Origin: Nocardioides sediminis | GTDB lineage: Bacteria; Actinomycetota; Actinomycetes; Propionibacteriales; Nocardioidaceae | Assembly (NCBI RefSeq): GCF_003047295.1 | Contig: NZ_PZYZ01000001.1 | Coordinates: 744,001-808,000, forward strand | Reading direction: 5' to 3' | DNA length: 64,000 nt | Shown: positions 26,089 through 34,719 of the stretch, piece after piece | Layout of the letters: every line of letters starts with the position of its first letter | Position numbering within the stretch: the first letter of the stretch is position 1 | The notes under the pieces: generated by a model | What the model saw: the letters and a program-made list of their open reading frames with translations, nothing else | The model's database searches: none | What the model was told of the DNA's origin: nothing | Program-made: the position numbers and the translations under genes

Positions 26089-26123
26089 CGACGGCCCGGC
26101 ACGCAGAGCGTGCCGGGCCGTCG
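26089..26123. terminator. bidirectional hairpin terminator
   Basis: A perfect 15-bp stem, CGACGGCCCGGCACG with CGTGCCGGGCCGTCG, and a 5-nt loop. It sits between the convergent ettA and marR-type genes. Confidence 0.88.
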
Positions 26124-26145
26124 GCGTCCCGTGGCCGGGACGGGT

Positions 26146-26652
26146 TCAGCGGGTCGCGCCGTCGCGCAGCTCCATCTCCGGGTGGGCGCTGATGAGGTTG
26201 TCGGTCACCGAGTCCATCGCCCGCCCCAGCGCGGCGAAGTCGTCGTCCTCGACCCGGTCCACGAGGTAGGAGCGGACGCCCTCGACGTGGAGCGGCGCCG
26301 CCTCCTTGAGGAGCTCGTAGCCCCGGTCGGTCATGGTCGCCACGATGCCGCGACCGTCCTCGGGCGTGCTGCCGCGGACGACGTACCCCGCCCGCTCCAT
26401 CCGGTCGATGGTGTGGGTCACCCGGCTGCGCGAGTGGGCCAGCGCGTCGGCGAGCTGGGCCATCCGCATCGCGCGTCCCGGTCGTTCGGAGAGCCGGACG
26501 AGGATCTCGTACTCGGTGAGGGAGATGTTAAACGCCCGGCGCAGGTCGTCGTCGAGGCGATCCATGAGGAGGGTCGACCCGATGACGAGGGCGCGCCACG
26601 AGCGCTGTTGGTCCGCGTCGAGCCAGCGCGGCTCGCGGGGTGCGGGGGGCAT
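26146..26652 (-). CDS. MarR-family transcriptional regulator
   Basis: 168-aa winged-helix regulator. The pattern ITLTEYEILVRLSERPG-like (here NISLTEYEILVRLSERPGRA), the recognition-helix region MAQLADALAHSRSRVTHTID and the wing GYVVRGSTPEDGRGIVATMT are typical. MarR proteins bind DNA as dimers and release it on binding small ligands. It lies 122 nt downstream of the thiolase gene on the same strand, so it may respond to or control fatty-acid or aromatic degradation, though nothing in the sequence shows the ligand. Confidence 0.9.
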   Translation of the reverse strand: MPPAPREPRWLDADQQRSWRALVIGSTLLMDRLDDDLRRAFNISLTEYEILVRLSERPGRAMRMAQLADALAHSRSRVTHTIDRMERAGYVVRGSTPEDGRGIVATMTDRGYELLKEAAPLHVEGVRSYLVDRVEDDDFAALGRAMDSVTDNLISAHPEMELRDGATR

Positions 26653-26774
26653 GCGGCTACTCCTTGTACGGCGTCACGGCGACCCGATGGTCCCCGCTCG
26701 GCCACGACCCTAACCATCCCGGTCCGGCCGTGCAGACGAACACCGTCCGCGGGACGGCCGGACCGGGGGTCGGG

Positions 26775-27992
26775 TCAGCCCAGGCGCTCCAGGATCAGGG
26801 CCATGCCCTGGCCGCCGCCGACGCACATGGTGATCAGGCCGGTGGACTTGTCGTGCCACTCCAGCGAGTTGAGCATCGTGTTCTGCAGCCGGGCCCCGGT
26901 CATGCCGAAGGGGTGGCCGACGGCGATGGCGCCACCGTTGACGTTGAGGCGGTCGATGTCGATGCCGAGGTCCTGGTAGGACGGCACGACCTGCGCGGCG
27001 AAGGCCTCGTTGATCTCGACGAGGTCGATGTCGCCGATGCTCATGCCGGCGTGGGCCAGCGCACGCTTGGTCGCCTCGACGGGGCCCAGCCCCATGATCT
27101 CGGGGGAGAGGCCCGAGACGCCGGTCGAGACGATGCGCGCGAGCGGCGTGAGCCCGAGCTCGGCGGCCTTGGTGTCGGACATGACGACCACGGCCGCGGC
27201 GCCGTCGTTGAGGGCGCAGCAGTTGCCGGCGGTGACCACGCCGTCGGGACGGAAGACCGGCTGGAGCTGGGAGATCGCCTCGAGGGTCACCCCGGCGCGC
27301 GGGCCGTCGTCGGTGGACACGACCGTGCCGTCGGGGGTCGTGACGGGCGTGATCTCGCGGGCCCAGAAGCCGTCGGCGATGGCCTTCTCGGCGAGGTTCT
27401 GCGAGCGGACGCCGAACTCGTCGAGCTCCTGGCGGGACAGGCCGCGGAGGCGGGCGACGTTCTCGGCCGTCTGGCCCATGGCGATGTAGGCGTCGGGGAG
27501 CAGGCCGTCCTCGCGCGGGTCGTGCCAGTCGACGCCGCCCTCCGCGGTCTTCGCGGTCCGCGACTGGGCCTCGTCGAAGCGCGGGTTGACCGTGTGCGGG
27601 ATGTGGTCCGAGGTGCCCTTGGCGAAGCGGGACACCGTCTCGACGCCGGCCGAGACGAAGATGTCGCCCTCGCCGGCCTTGATGGCGTGGAAGGCCATGC
27701 GGGTGGTCTGCACCGAGGAGGCGCAGTAGCGGGTGATCGTCGCGCCCGGCACGGCGTCCATGCCGTTGAGCACGTTGACGATCCGGCCCATGTTGTTGCC
27801 GCTCTCGCCACCCGGGAGGCCGCAGCCGAGGTAGAGGTCGTCGACGGTGTTCGGGTCCAGGCCGGGGATCTTGTCCAGCGCCGCCTTGACGATCAGGGCG
27901 CTCAGGTCGTCGGGCCGGAAGTCCTTGAGGGACCCCTTGTTGGCGCGGCCGATGGGGGAGCGTGCTGCGGAAACGATCACTGCCTCGGGCAT
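26775..27992 (-). CDS. acetyl-CoA acetyltransferase (thiolase)
   Basis: 405-aa thiolase. The acyl-accepting Cys is in ITRYCASSVQTTRMA (near residue 90). The His of NGGAIAVGHPFGMTGAR and the second Cys of CVGGGQGMA complete the active site. It makes or breaks the C-C bond between acetyl-CoA and an acyl-CoA, as in the last step of beta-oxidation. GGAG lies 7 nt before the ATG at 27992; open frame upstream is not used. It is divergent from a double-hotdog thioesterase gene, and a MarR gene follows it. Whether it is degradative or biosynthetic cannot be decided from the sequence alone. Confidence 0.93.
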   Translation of the reverse strand: MPEAVIVSAARSPIGRANKGSLKDFRPDDLSALIVKAALDKIPGLDPNTVDDLYLGCGLPGGESGNNMGRIVNVLNGMDAVPGATITRYCASSVQTTRMAFHAIKAGEGDIFVSAGVETVSRFAKGTSDHIPHTVNPRFDEAQSRTAKTAEGGVDWHDPREDGLLPDAYIAMGQTAENVARLRGLSRQELDEFGVRSQNLAEKAIADGFWAREITPVTTPDGTVVSTDDGPRAGVTLEAISQLQPVFRPDGVVTAGNCCALNDGAAAVVVMSDTKAAELGLTPLARIVSTGVSGLSPEIMGLGPVEATKRALAHAGMSIGDIDLVEINEAFAAQVVPSYQDLGIDIDRLNVNGGAIAVGHPFGMTGARLQNTMLNSLEWHDKSTGLITMCVGGGQGMALILERLG

Positions 27993-28137
27993 GTGGAACT
28001 CCGGATCTGGTTCGGGGCGGTCGGGTGTCGCGCCGCTCACACTAGACGGGCCGGCGAAGAGGTGGAACACGTTCTCGTGTGGCTTGGGTCATGCGGGGGT
28101 GTCGGGACCCGGGCGCGACTCTGCGACGATCGTCCTC

Positions 28138-28998
28138 GTGCGCCACCGCTACGAGTGCCCCCTCCGCTGGGCCGACCTCGACCTGTTGGGCCACGTCAAC
28201 AACGTGGTGTACGTCGACTACCTCCAGGAGGCCCGGGTCGACATGCTGCGCACCCACGCCCCCGACCGGCGGGCCGACGAGCTCGCCGAGGGGGTCGTCG
28301 TGGTGCGCCACGAGGTGAGCTACCTCGCGCCGCTGACGTTCCGGTTCGGGCCCGTCAGCATCGAGTGCTGGGTCACCGAGGTCCGGGCCGCCAGCTTCAC
28401 CATGGCCTACGAGATCTTCGACGAGGACGAGAGCGGCACCCGGACGACGTACGTGCGGGCGAGCACCGTGCTGACGCCGTACGTCTTCGCCACCGAGCGC
28501 CCACGCCGCCTGACGGCCGAGGAGAAGGACGTCCTCGCCCCGTTCGTGGAGGAGAGCGGTCCCAAGAGCGCGCGCATCGCGCCGGTGACCGCGTGGGAGC
28601 CGGGGCACTTCGCCCTGCACGTCCGCTTCTCCGACGTCGACGTCTACGGCCACGTCAACAACGTGAAGTACTTCGAGTACCTCCAGGAGGCCCGCATCCC
28701 GCTGATGGCCGACCTCGTCGAGCACCTCCCGGGGGCCGGCGACATCAGGGTCGTCGTCGCCCAGACCGACGTCGACTACAAGGTGCCGATCCTCTTCCGC
28801 CCCGAGCCGTACGACGTGTGGTCGCGGGTCACGCACGTCGGGACGCGCTCGTTCACGGTGGAGTCCGAGATCCGCGACGGCGAGACGGTCCTCTCCCGTG
28901 CCCGGGTGGTGCTCGTGTGCTTCGACCCGGTCACCGGGCGCTCGGTGGACCCGGGGCCCGAGCACCGGGCCGCGATGACGGCCGCTCTCGAGGCGTGA
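28138..28998 (+). CDS. double-hotdog acyl-CoA thioesterase
   Basis: 286-aa protein with two hotdog-fold domains in tandem, each with the 4-hydroxybenzoyl-CoA-thioesterase-like motif: ADLDLLGHVNNVVYVDYLQE near residue 12 and SDVDVYGHVNNVKYFEYLQE near 163. The Asp and the HVNN sequence of each are intact. Such enzymes hydrolyse acyl-CoA to free acid and CoA. The strong likeness of the halves points to an internal duplication. The GTG start at 28138 is the first in-frame candidate after a GC-rich gap. It is divergent from the thiolase gene, which suits a role in acyl-CoA turnover. Confidence 0.9.
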   Translation: MRHRYECPLRWADLDLLGHVNNVVYVDYLQEARVDMLRTHAPDRRADELAEGVVVVRHEVSYLAPLTFRFGPVSIECWVTEVRAASFTMAYEIFDEDESGTRTTYVRASTVLTPYVFATERPRRLTAEEKDVLAPFVEESGPKSARIAPVTAWEPGHFALHVRFSDVDVYGHVNNVKYFEYLQEARIPLMADLVEHLPGAGDIRVVVAQTDVDYKVPILFRPEPYDVWSRVTHVGTRSFTVESEIRDGETVLSRARVVLVCFDPVTGRSVDPGPEHRAAMTAALEA

Positions 28999-29010
28999 GC
29001 CCCGGCGGGC

Positions 29011-29385
29011 TCAGTGCATCGTGTTGACCATGAACTGCGCGGCGTGGGTGACGTAGTCCCAGAACCGCGCGTCCTGGTCGGGCGTCAGGTCCGCCTCGTC
29101 GAGCCCGGCGCGGAAGTGCACCAGCCAGCGCTCGGCCGCGAGCGGCGTGACGGCGAAGGGCGCGTGCCGCATCCGCAGCCGCGGGTGTCCGCGCTGGTCG
29201 GAGTAGGTCGTCGGTCCGCCCCAGTACTGCACGAGGAACATGGCGAAGCGGTCCTCCGCCGGCCCGAGGTCCTCCTCGGGGTAGAGCGGCCGCAGCACCT
29301 CGTCCTGCGCCACACCCTCGTAGAAGGTGTGCACGATCTGGCGGATCGTCGCCTCGCCACCGATCTCGTCGTAGAAGGTGCTCAC
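29011..29385 (-). CDS. glbO: group II truncated haemoglobin
   Basis: 124-aa truncated globin of the trHbO type. It starts STFYDEIGGEATIRQIVHTF, and the group II signature is YWGGPTTYSDQRGHPRLRMR, with the proximal His H74 (RMRHAPFAV). The conserved Trp of group II is in LVHFRAGLDEADL region's neighbour ERWLVHF. TrHbO proteins bind oxygen and are thought to act in redox or oxygen handling near the membrane. GTG 29385 is the start, and open frame upstream of it is rejected. It is convergent with the thioesterase gene (13 nt apart) and divergent from osmC. Confidence 0.93.
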   Translation of the reverse strand: MSTFYDEIGGEATIRQIVHTFYEGVAQDEVLRPLYPEEDLGPAEDRFAMFLVQYWGGPTTYSDQRGHPRLRMRHAPFAVTPLAAERWLVHFRAGLDEADLTPDQDARFWDYVTHAAQFMVNTMH

Positions 29386-29510
29386 GACGCCATTGTGCCG
29401 AGGCCCGGTCGGGAGGGCCGCACCGGGCGGGTGGATGAGCCGGGGTGGCGCCGGCGACGACGTGGAAGACTCGCACCGTCCCACGTCCCCGATGCACACC
29501 AGGAGCACAC

Positions 29511-29936
29511 ATGCCCACGACCCGCACCGCGACCACTCACTGGGAGGGCACCCTCTTCGAGGGCGCCGGCAAGGTCACCCTCGAGTCCTCCGGGCTCGGC
29601 ACCTACGACGTCAGCTGGCCCGCGCGGACCGAGGAGCCCCACGGCAAGACCAGCCCGGAGGAGCTCATCGCGGCCGCCCACTCGGCGTGCTTCTCGATGG
29701 CCTTCAGCAACGGCCTGGCCAAGAACGACACCCCGGCCACCGCGCTGGACACCTCGGCCGAGGTCGAGTTCACCCCCGGCACCGGCATCACCGGCATCAA
29801 GCTCACCGTGCGCGGCGTCGTGGAGGGGCTCGACAACGACACGTTCGTCGAGCTCGCCGAGGCGGCCAAGGCGGGCTGCCCCGTCAGCCAGGCGCTGACC
29901 GGCACCACGATCACGCTGGACGCCGCGCTCGCCTGA
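29511..29936 (+). CDS. OsmC-family peroxiredoxin
   Basis: 141-aa OsmC/Ohr-type protein. The two catalytic cysteines are in IAAAHSACFSMAFSNGL (near residue 62) and AKAGCPVSQAL (near 125), and the fold's beta-alpha-beta start (TATTHWEGTLFEGAGKVTLE) is clear. It reduces organic hydroperoxides in the cytoplasm. GGAG lies 6-7 nt before the ATG. The upstream divergent gene encodes a truncated haemoglobin, so the region concerns oxygen and peroxide handling. Confidence 0.93.
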   Translation: MPTTRTATTHWEGTLFEGAGKVTLESSGLGTYDVSWPARTEEPHGKTSPEELIAAAHSACFSMAFSNGLAKNDTPATALDTSAEVEFTPGTGITGIKLTVRGVVEGLDNDTFVELAEAAKAGCPVSQALTGTTITLDAALA

Positions 29937-29950
29937 GCCGGCTCCACGCA

Positions 29951-29988
29951 CACGTCGGCCCGCCCGGGGACCCGGGCGGGCCGACGTG
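29951..29988. terminator. bidirectional hairpin terminator
   Basis: CACGTCGGCCCGCCCGGG (29951-29968) pairs perfectly with its complement at 29971-29988; the effective loop is 6 nt. It lies between the convergent osmC-family and mscS-family genes. Confidence 0.88.
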
Positions 29989-30000
29989 CGTCTGGGTGGG

Positions 30001-31056
30001 TCAGGCAGGGCCCTCGGCCTGGGCCGGACCCTCCGCGGCGGGAGCCGCGTCGACGTCGACCTGCGGCTGCTCGGGCTCCTGCTCGGGCGAGCGCATCCAG
30101 ACGACGCGCTGGGGGAAGGGGATCTCGATCCCCTCGAGGTCGAAGCGGGCCTTGATCCGCTGGCGCATCTCGCGGGCCACCGCCCACTGCTCGAGCGGGG
30201 CGGTCTTGAGGGCGACCCGGAGCACGACCGCATCGGCGCTCAGGTCCTGCACGCCCCACACGGACGGCTCCTCGATCACGCGGCCCTTGAAGTCCTCGTC
30301 GTCCCACAGGTCGTGCGCCACGTCGGCGAGCACCCGCTGCACGCGGGCGATGTCCTCGCCGTAGGCGACGCTGATGTCGAGCACCGTGCGCGCCCAGTTC
30401 TGGCTCATGTTGCCGACGCGCAGGATCTCGCCGTTGCGGACGTACCAGACGGTGCCGTTGACGTCGCGCAATCGGGTGACCCGCAGGCTGACCGCCTCGA
30501 CCGTGCCGACGGCCTCGCCGAGGTCGACCTCGTCGCCCACGCCGTACTGGTCCTCGAAGATCATGAAGATGCCGGAGAGGAAGTCCGAGACCAGGCTCTG
30601 GGCGCCGAAGCCGATCGCGAGGCCCAGGATGCCGGCGCTGGCGATGATCGGCGCGACGTTGACCCCGATCTCGCTGAGCATCATCGTCACGACGATCGCC
30701 AGGATGATGCCGGTGACGATGCTCTTGAGCAGGCTCCCCATGGTCTGGGCGCGCTGCACGCGTCGGGTGGCGCCGGCGACCTCCTGGCTCTTGTGGGCGG
30801 TGGCCACCTTGCCGCCGGCCACTGCGCGGCTGAGGCGGTTGGGCAGCACGCCCTTCTCCGCCTTCAGGACGAGCCGGTCGATGAGGCGGTGCAGGAGCCA
30901 CCGGATGACCAGCCCCAGCAGGGCGATCCCGAGCAGCGCGAGCGGCTTGCCCACCACCCAGTCGGCGATGTTGGCGGCCGTCGTACTGTCGGTCTCGCGG
31001 TAGACGAAGCTGCAGATGGCCGCGTCCTCGGCACAGGGATCGTTGAGCGAGAGCAT
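30001..31056 (-). CDS. MscS-type mechanosensitive channel
   Basis: 351-aa small-conductance mechanosensitive channel. There are three membrane segments (about 35-58, 100-122 and 128-150), the third being the pore-lining helix ASAGILGLAIGFGAQSLVSD with its Gly/Ala pattern. The cytoplasmic beta domain starts GIFMIFEDQYGVGDEVDLG, and an acidic Pro/Glu-rich tail (about 325-351) ends the protein. The segment around residues 15-25 has a Cys pair (CAEDAAIC), unusual for the family. It opens under membrane tension to release solutes during hypoosmotic shock. It may be leaderless (TACT box near the start). Confidence 0.9.
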   Translation of the reverse strand: MLSLNDPCAEDAAICSFVYRETDSTTAANIADWVVGKPLALLGIALLGLVIRWLLHRLIDRLVLKAEKGVLPNRLSRAVAGGKVATAHKSQEVAGATRRVQRAQTMGSLLKSIVTGIILAIVVTMMLSEIGVNVAPIIASAGILGLAIGFGAQSLVSDFLSGIFMIFEDQYGVGDEVDLGEAVGTVEAVSLRVTRLRDVNGTVWYVRNGEILRVGNMSQNWARTVLDISVAYGEDIARVQRVLADVAHDLWDDEDFKGRVIEEPSVWGVQDLSADAVVLRVALKTAPLEQWAVAREMRQRIKARFDLEGIEIPFPQRVVWMRSPEQEPEQPQVDVDAAPAAEGPAQAEGPA

Positions 31057-31168
31057 CGGGCCAGTATGGCGATCTGAGCGCCCAACCCAACTTCCCGCGG
31101 CGGCATGTGACCGATCCGACGGGAGGACGGCTGAGAGCGCGCGGAGCGGAGCCGATATCGTGTCCCTC

Positions 31169-31540
31169 GTGATCACGTCCGAGCCCTCGTCCAGCACCCC
31201 CGTCCGTCGGCGACAGCGCCGCCTGGCCCGCGCTGCGGCGGCCTCCGTCGTGCTCGCGTCCGCCGGACTCGCCGCTCCCGCGAGCGCGGACGTCCCCGAG
31301 GGATGGAGCAACCCCGACGACGTCGACATGCTCTACGCCCTGCTGCTCCTCGCCGGGGTGCCGCTGCTCCTGTTCGTGGTGATCGTGGGCCTCACCTACC
31401 TGCCTGCCCTGGTCCGTGGCGAGAAGCTCATGCCCGGCAGCGCGGACGACCAGTGGTTCGGCGGCCCGCGACAGGGTGCCAAGGAGATCGAGGCCGGCGC
31501 CCACGCCGACGAGACCGGCGGAGCCCGTGGCAGCTGGTGA
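31169..31540 (+). CDS. small secreted/membrane protein, unknown
   Basis: 123 aa. An N-terminal signal sequence (RRLARAAAASVVLASAGLAA then PASA) is followed by about 15 external residues and one membrane segment (YALLLLAGVPLLLFVVIVGL). A cytoplasmic tail ends GGARGSW. This is a type often seen as a small actinobacterial subunit, but I cannot name the family. The GTG at 31169 is preceded by TATCGT 7 nt upstream, suggesting a leaderless transcript; GTG 31160 is an alternative. The 3' end overlaps the DUF5130 gene by 14 nt, so the two are coupled. Confidence 0.72.
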   Translation: MITSEPSSSTPVRRRQRRLARAAAASVVLASAGLAAPASADVPEGWSNPDDVDMLYALLLLAGVPLLLFVVIVGLTYLPALVRGEKLMPGSADDQWFGGPRQGAKEIEAGAHADETGGARGSW

Positions 31541-31925
31541 CAGCCTCTCCCGCGAGCTGACCTCGCGGGAGAGCGCCGAGATCGACCGCGCCATCCGGTC
31601 CGCGGAGCTGCTGTGCCGCTTCGAGTTCTCGGTCTTCATCGGCGGCTCCCAGGGCGACCCGCACGACTACGCGCGCCGCCTGCACGCCAGCCTCGTGGCC
31701 CCCGCACGCAGCATCCTGCTGCTGGTGGACCCCGGCGCCCGTGCCATCGAGGTCGTGACCGGCTCCGAGGTGCGCCGCCACCTCACCGACCGTGAGGTCG
31801 AGCTCGCGATCCTCCAGCTGCAGACCGACTTCGCCGCGGGCGACTTCGTGGGCGGACTCAAGCGCGGCATCGCCATGCTCGCCGAGCACGCCCGCCCCCA
31901 GCAGACCCTGCACGCCGGCGGCTGA
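31527..31925 (+). CDS. DUF5130 / TPM-like small protein
   Basis: 132 aa. The pattern SAEIDRAIRSAELLCRFEFS, ILLLVDPGARAIEVVTGSEV and a C-terminal helix region (ILQLQTDFAAGDFVGGLKRG) fit the DUF5130 group, which resembles the TPM domain fold (a small alpha/beta domain). The function is unknown. The GTG at 31527 lies inside the end of the preceding small membrane protein gene, so the two overlap by 14 nt and are probably translated together. Two related hairpins follow its stop. Confidence 0.75.
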   Translation: MAAGDSLSRELTSRESAEIDRAIRSAELLCRFEFSVFIGGSQGDPHDYARRLHASLVAPARSILLLVDPGARAIEVVTGSEVRRHLTDREVELAILQLQTDFAAGDFVGGLKRGIAMLAEHARPQQTLHAGG

Positions 31926-31951
31926 CCGCCGTCCGACGAGCGCTGCCCTCT

Positions 31952-32004
31952 GGCGGTGAGCAGGCCACCTTCTGCGCCGCCCGGACTGTGGCTGGGCCAC
32001 CGCC
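31952..32004. terminator. imperfect hairpin, first of a related pair
   Basis: GGCGGTG (31952-31958) pairs with CACCGCC (31998-32004), continuing as an imperfect stem with GGCCAC/GTGGCT-type pairs. It shares the GGCGGTGAGC arm with the hairpin at 32035-32091. Confidence 0.5.
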
Positions 32005-32034
32005 GGAGCGGCGTGTCACGCCCGACACGCAGCA

Positions 32035-32091
32035 AGGGCGGTGAGCCACCCACCGTCCCGGCACTGCGGGACGTGGCTGGCTCACCGCCCT
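32035..32091. terminator. long hairpin terminator
   Basis: AGGGCGGTGAGCCA (32035-32048) pairs perfectly over 14 bp with 32078-32091. Inside, CCAC (50-53) pairs with GTGG (73-76), and GTCCCG (32055-32060) with CGGGAC (32067-32072), so almost the whole 57 nt folds. It lies between convergent genes (stops at 31925 and 32113). Confidence 0.82.
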
Positions 32092-32112
32092 GGCAGTGAG
32101 GTCGTACGACGA

Positions 32113-34656
32113 TCAGCGGGCGTCGCGCTCCTGCGCGGCCAGCGCCCGGGCGATGTCGGCGCGGGCCTCGCCCACGTAGCGCACCGCACCCGTGGGCGCG
32201 TCGGTCGAGGCGGCGAGCCACTCGTCGAGACGGGCCACGACCTCCGGGGACCCGACGGCCAGCGGGAAGCCGTACTCGAGCACGACCGAGGCCTTGTGGA
32301 AGCCCAGCGTGTCGATGACCGTGTGCGCGGCCTCGAGGAACTTCTCCACGTAGGGCGCGACGACCTCGTCCTGGTCGGAGCGGAAGATGGAGAAGACCAT
32401 CTCGCGGGACGTCTCGTTGGGGGTGGCCGGGTCGAGGATCGCCGACCAGCCGGCGGCCTTGGCCTCGGCCGTCGGCTGCGCGACCCGGGCCGCGGCGGCC
32501 TTCTCCTTGCCGGAGATGGTGTTGTCGCGCCCGAGCTCGGCGTCGATCTCGGCGTCACCCACGCGACCGCCGCGGGCCAGCGCGGTGATGAGCTCCCAAC
32601 GGAAGTCCTGGTCGACCGCGAGGCCTTCGACGGTGAACGAGCCGTCCAGCAGGCCGCGCAGGTCGTCGTACGCCGCGTCGCTGCGGGCGGCGGAGGCGTA
32701 GGCCCGGGCGAAGGTCAGCTGGTGGTCGCTGCCGGCCTCGGCGTCCAGCAGCAGCCCGCGCAGCCCTTGCTCCCACTCGGCCTTGAGGGCGTCGCGGTGA
32801 GCGGGGGCGGAGTAGCGGTTGACGGCGAGTGCCGTGGACCCGGGGATCTTGGTGACGCCCCAGGCGTCCGTCTCCTGGCCGATGTTGGCCAGCACCAGGC
32901 GGAGCCAGTCGGAGGTGGCCATCTCGGCGTCGCGGGTCATGTCCCACGTGGCGCCCCAGATGAGCGCCCGGGCCAGCGAGTCCTCGATGCGCGCCAGGCC
33001 CTCGATCACGGTGGCGAGCGACCGCTCGTCGAGCCGGATCTTGGCGTAGGCGTGGTCCTCGTCGTTGAGGAGCAGGAGTGCCGGCTGGTCCTTGCCGACC
33101 AGCTCGGCGACCTCGGTCGAGGCGCCCTCGACGTCGACCTCGACGTACTCGCGGCGGACCAGCTTGCCGTCGACCTCGTCGTAGAGGCCGATCCCGAGGC
33201 GGTGGCGGCGCAGCGTCGGCCAGTCCGGGTGCGCGGTCTGGGTGACGGAGAACGACGAGTAGCGGCCGTCGGCATCGAGCTCGAACGACGGGGCCAGCGT
33301 GTTGACGCCCGCGGTCTGGAGCCACTCCTGCGCCCACGAGGTGAGCTCGCGGCCCGACGACCTCTCCAGCGCGGCCAGCAGGTCGGAGAACTCGGTGTTG
33401 CCGAACGCGTGGTCCTTGAAGTACTGCCGGATGCCGGCGACGAAGGCGTCGAGACCGACCCACGCGACGAGCTGCTTGAGCACCGACGCGCCCTTGGCGT
33501 AGGTGATCATGTCGAAGTTGACCTCGACGGCGTGCAGGTCGACGTTGTCGGCCGCGATCGGGTGCGTCGAGGGCAGCTGGTCGGCGCGGTAGCCGGTCTG
33601 CTTGCGGGCGTTGGCGAAGCCGGTCCACGCGTCGGTGTACTCCGTCGCCTCCGCCTCGCACCAGTAGCAGGCCCATTCGGCGAACGACTCGTTGAGCCAG
33701 AGGTCGTCCCACCACCTCATCGTCACCAGGTCGCCGAACCACATGTGCGCCATCTCGTGGGTGATGACCGAGGCGCGGAACTCGAAGAACGAGCGGGACT
33801 GGCGCGAGCGGGGGAGGTACTCGTCGCGCAGCGTCACGCAGCCGGCGTTCTCCATCGCGCCCATGTTGTACTCCGGCACGTAGAGCTGGTCGTACTTGTG
33901 GAACGGGTAGGGGAAGTCGAACTTCTCCTCGAAGAACTCGAAGCTCTGCTTGGTCAGCTCGACGAGCACGTCGGTGTCCATGTACTCCACCAGCGACTGG
34001 CGGCAGTAGTGGCCGAGCGGGATCTTGCCGAACTTGCCCTCGTAGGTGTCGAGCACCTCGTGGTACTCGCCCGCCACGATCGCGGTGATGTAGGTCGACA
34101 TCCGCTCGGTGGCCGGGAAGGTCCACAGGGCCTTGCCGTCACCCTGGCCGACCGGCTCGGGGGTGGGCGCGTTGGAGACGACCTTCCAGCCCTCGGGGGC
34201 GGTCACGGTGAAGGTGAACACCGACTTGAGGTCGGGCTGCTCGAAGGTGGTGAACACGCGCCGGGCGTCCGGCACCTCGAACTGCGTGTAGAGGTAGACG
34301 CGGTCGTCGGCGGGGTCGACGAAGCGGTGCAGGCCCTCGCCGGTGTTGCTGTAGGTGCAGTCGGCCCGCACCACCAGGGTGTTCTCGGCCTGCAGGTCGT
34401 CCAGCGCGATGCGGCTGTCGACGTACGCCGTCGCCGGGTCCAGCGACCGCCCGTTGAGGGTGATCTCGTGGACCGTCGCGTCGACGAGGTCGGCGAAGGT
34501 CGCGCTGCCGGGCTCCCGGCAGGTGAACGCGAGGGTGGTCGTGGAGGCGAAGGTCTTGTCGCCCGTCGTGAGGTCGAGGTCGACGACGTACGACGTGACG
34601 TCCAGGAGGGCGGCGCGGGTGGCGGCCTCGTCCCGGGTGAGGTTGGTTCCAGGCAT
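32113..34656 (-). CDS. pepN: aminopeptidase N (M1 family)
   Basis: 847-aa M1 zinc aminopeptidase. The N-terminal beta domain (1-200) leads to the exopeptidase motif GAMEN (near residue 260) and the zinc site HEMAHMWFGDL with the third ligand Glu in NESFAEWACYW. A helical ERAP1-like C-terminal domain covers about 500-847. The enzyme removes N-terminal residues from peptides in the cytoplasm. The ATG at 34656 (MPGTNLTRDEA) fits the family start; an ATG three codons upstream at 34665 is an alternative. It follows a strong terminator and is divergent from a DsbA-family gene. Confidence 0.94.
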   Translation of the reverse strand: MPGTNLTRDEAATRAALLDVTSYVVDLDLTTGDKTFASTTTLAFTCREPGSATFADLVDATVHEITLNGRSLDPATAYVDSRIALDDLQAENTLVVRADCTYSNTGEGLHRFVDPADDRVYLYTQFEVPDARRVFTTFEQPDLKSVFTFTVTAPEGWKVVSNAPTPEPVGQGDGKALWTFPATERMSTYITAIVAGEYHEVLDTYEGKFGKIPLGHYCRQSLVEYMDTDVLVELTKQSFEFFEEKFDFPYPFHKYDQLYVPEYNMGAMENAGCVTLRDEYLPRSRQSRSFFEFRASVITHEMAHMWFGDLVTMRWWDDLWLNESFAEWACYWCEAEATEYTDAWTGFANARKQTGYRADQLPSTHPIAADNVDLHAVEVNFDMITYAKGASVLKQLVAWVGLDAFVAGIRQYFKDHAFGNTEFSDLLAALERSSGRELTSWAQEWLQTAGVNTLAPSFELDADGRYSSFSVTQTAHPDWPTLRRHRLGIGLYDEVDGKLVRREYVEVDVEGASTEVAELVGKDQPALLLLNDEDHAYAKIRLDERSLATVIEGLARIEDSLARALIWGATWDMTRDAEMATSDWLRLVLANIGQETDAWGVTKIPGSTALAVNRYSAPAHRDALKAEWEQGLRGLLLDAEAGSDHQLTFARAYASAARSDAAYDDLRGLLDGSFTVEGLAVDQDFRWELITALARGGRVGDAEIDAELGRDNTISGKEKAAAARVAQPTAEAKAAGWSAILDPATPNETSREMVFSIFRSDQDEVVAPYVEKFLEAAHTVIDTLGFHKASVVLEYGFPLAVGSPEVVARLDEWLAASTDAPTGAVRYVGEARADIARALAAQERDAR

Positions 34657-34719
34657 GGCGGTCATCCAACCACCCGACGTCAACGGGAATCGACCGGCCC
34701 GGTGGCTGGTTAGTCCGAT

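Noticed and set aside
32041..34713. An 890-codon plus-strand frame opposite pepN
   Set aside because: PepN on the other strand has GAMEN and HEMAH motifs. The plus frame is a low-complexity shadow.
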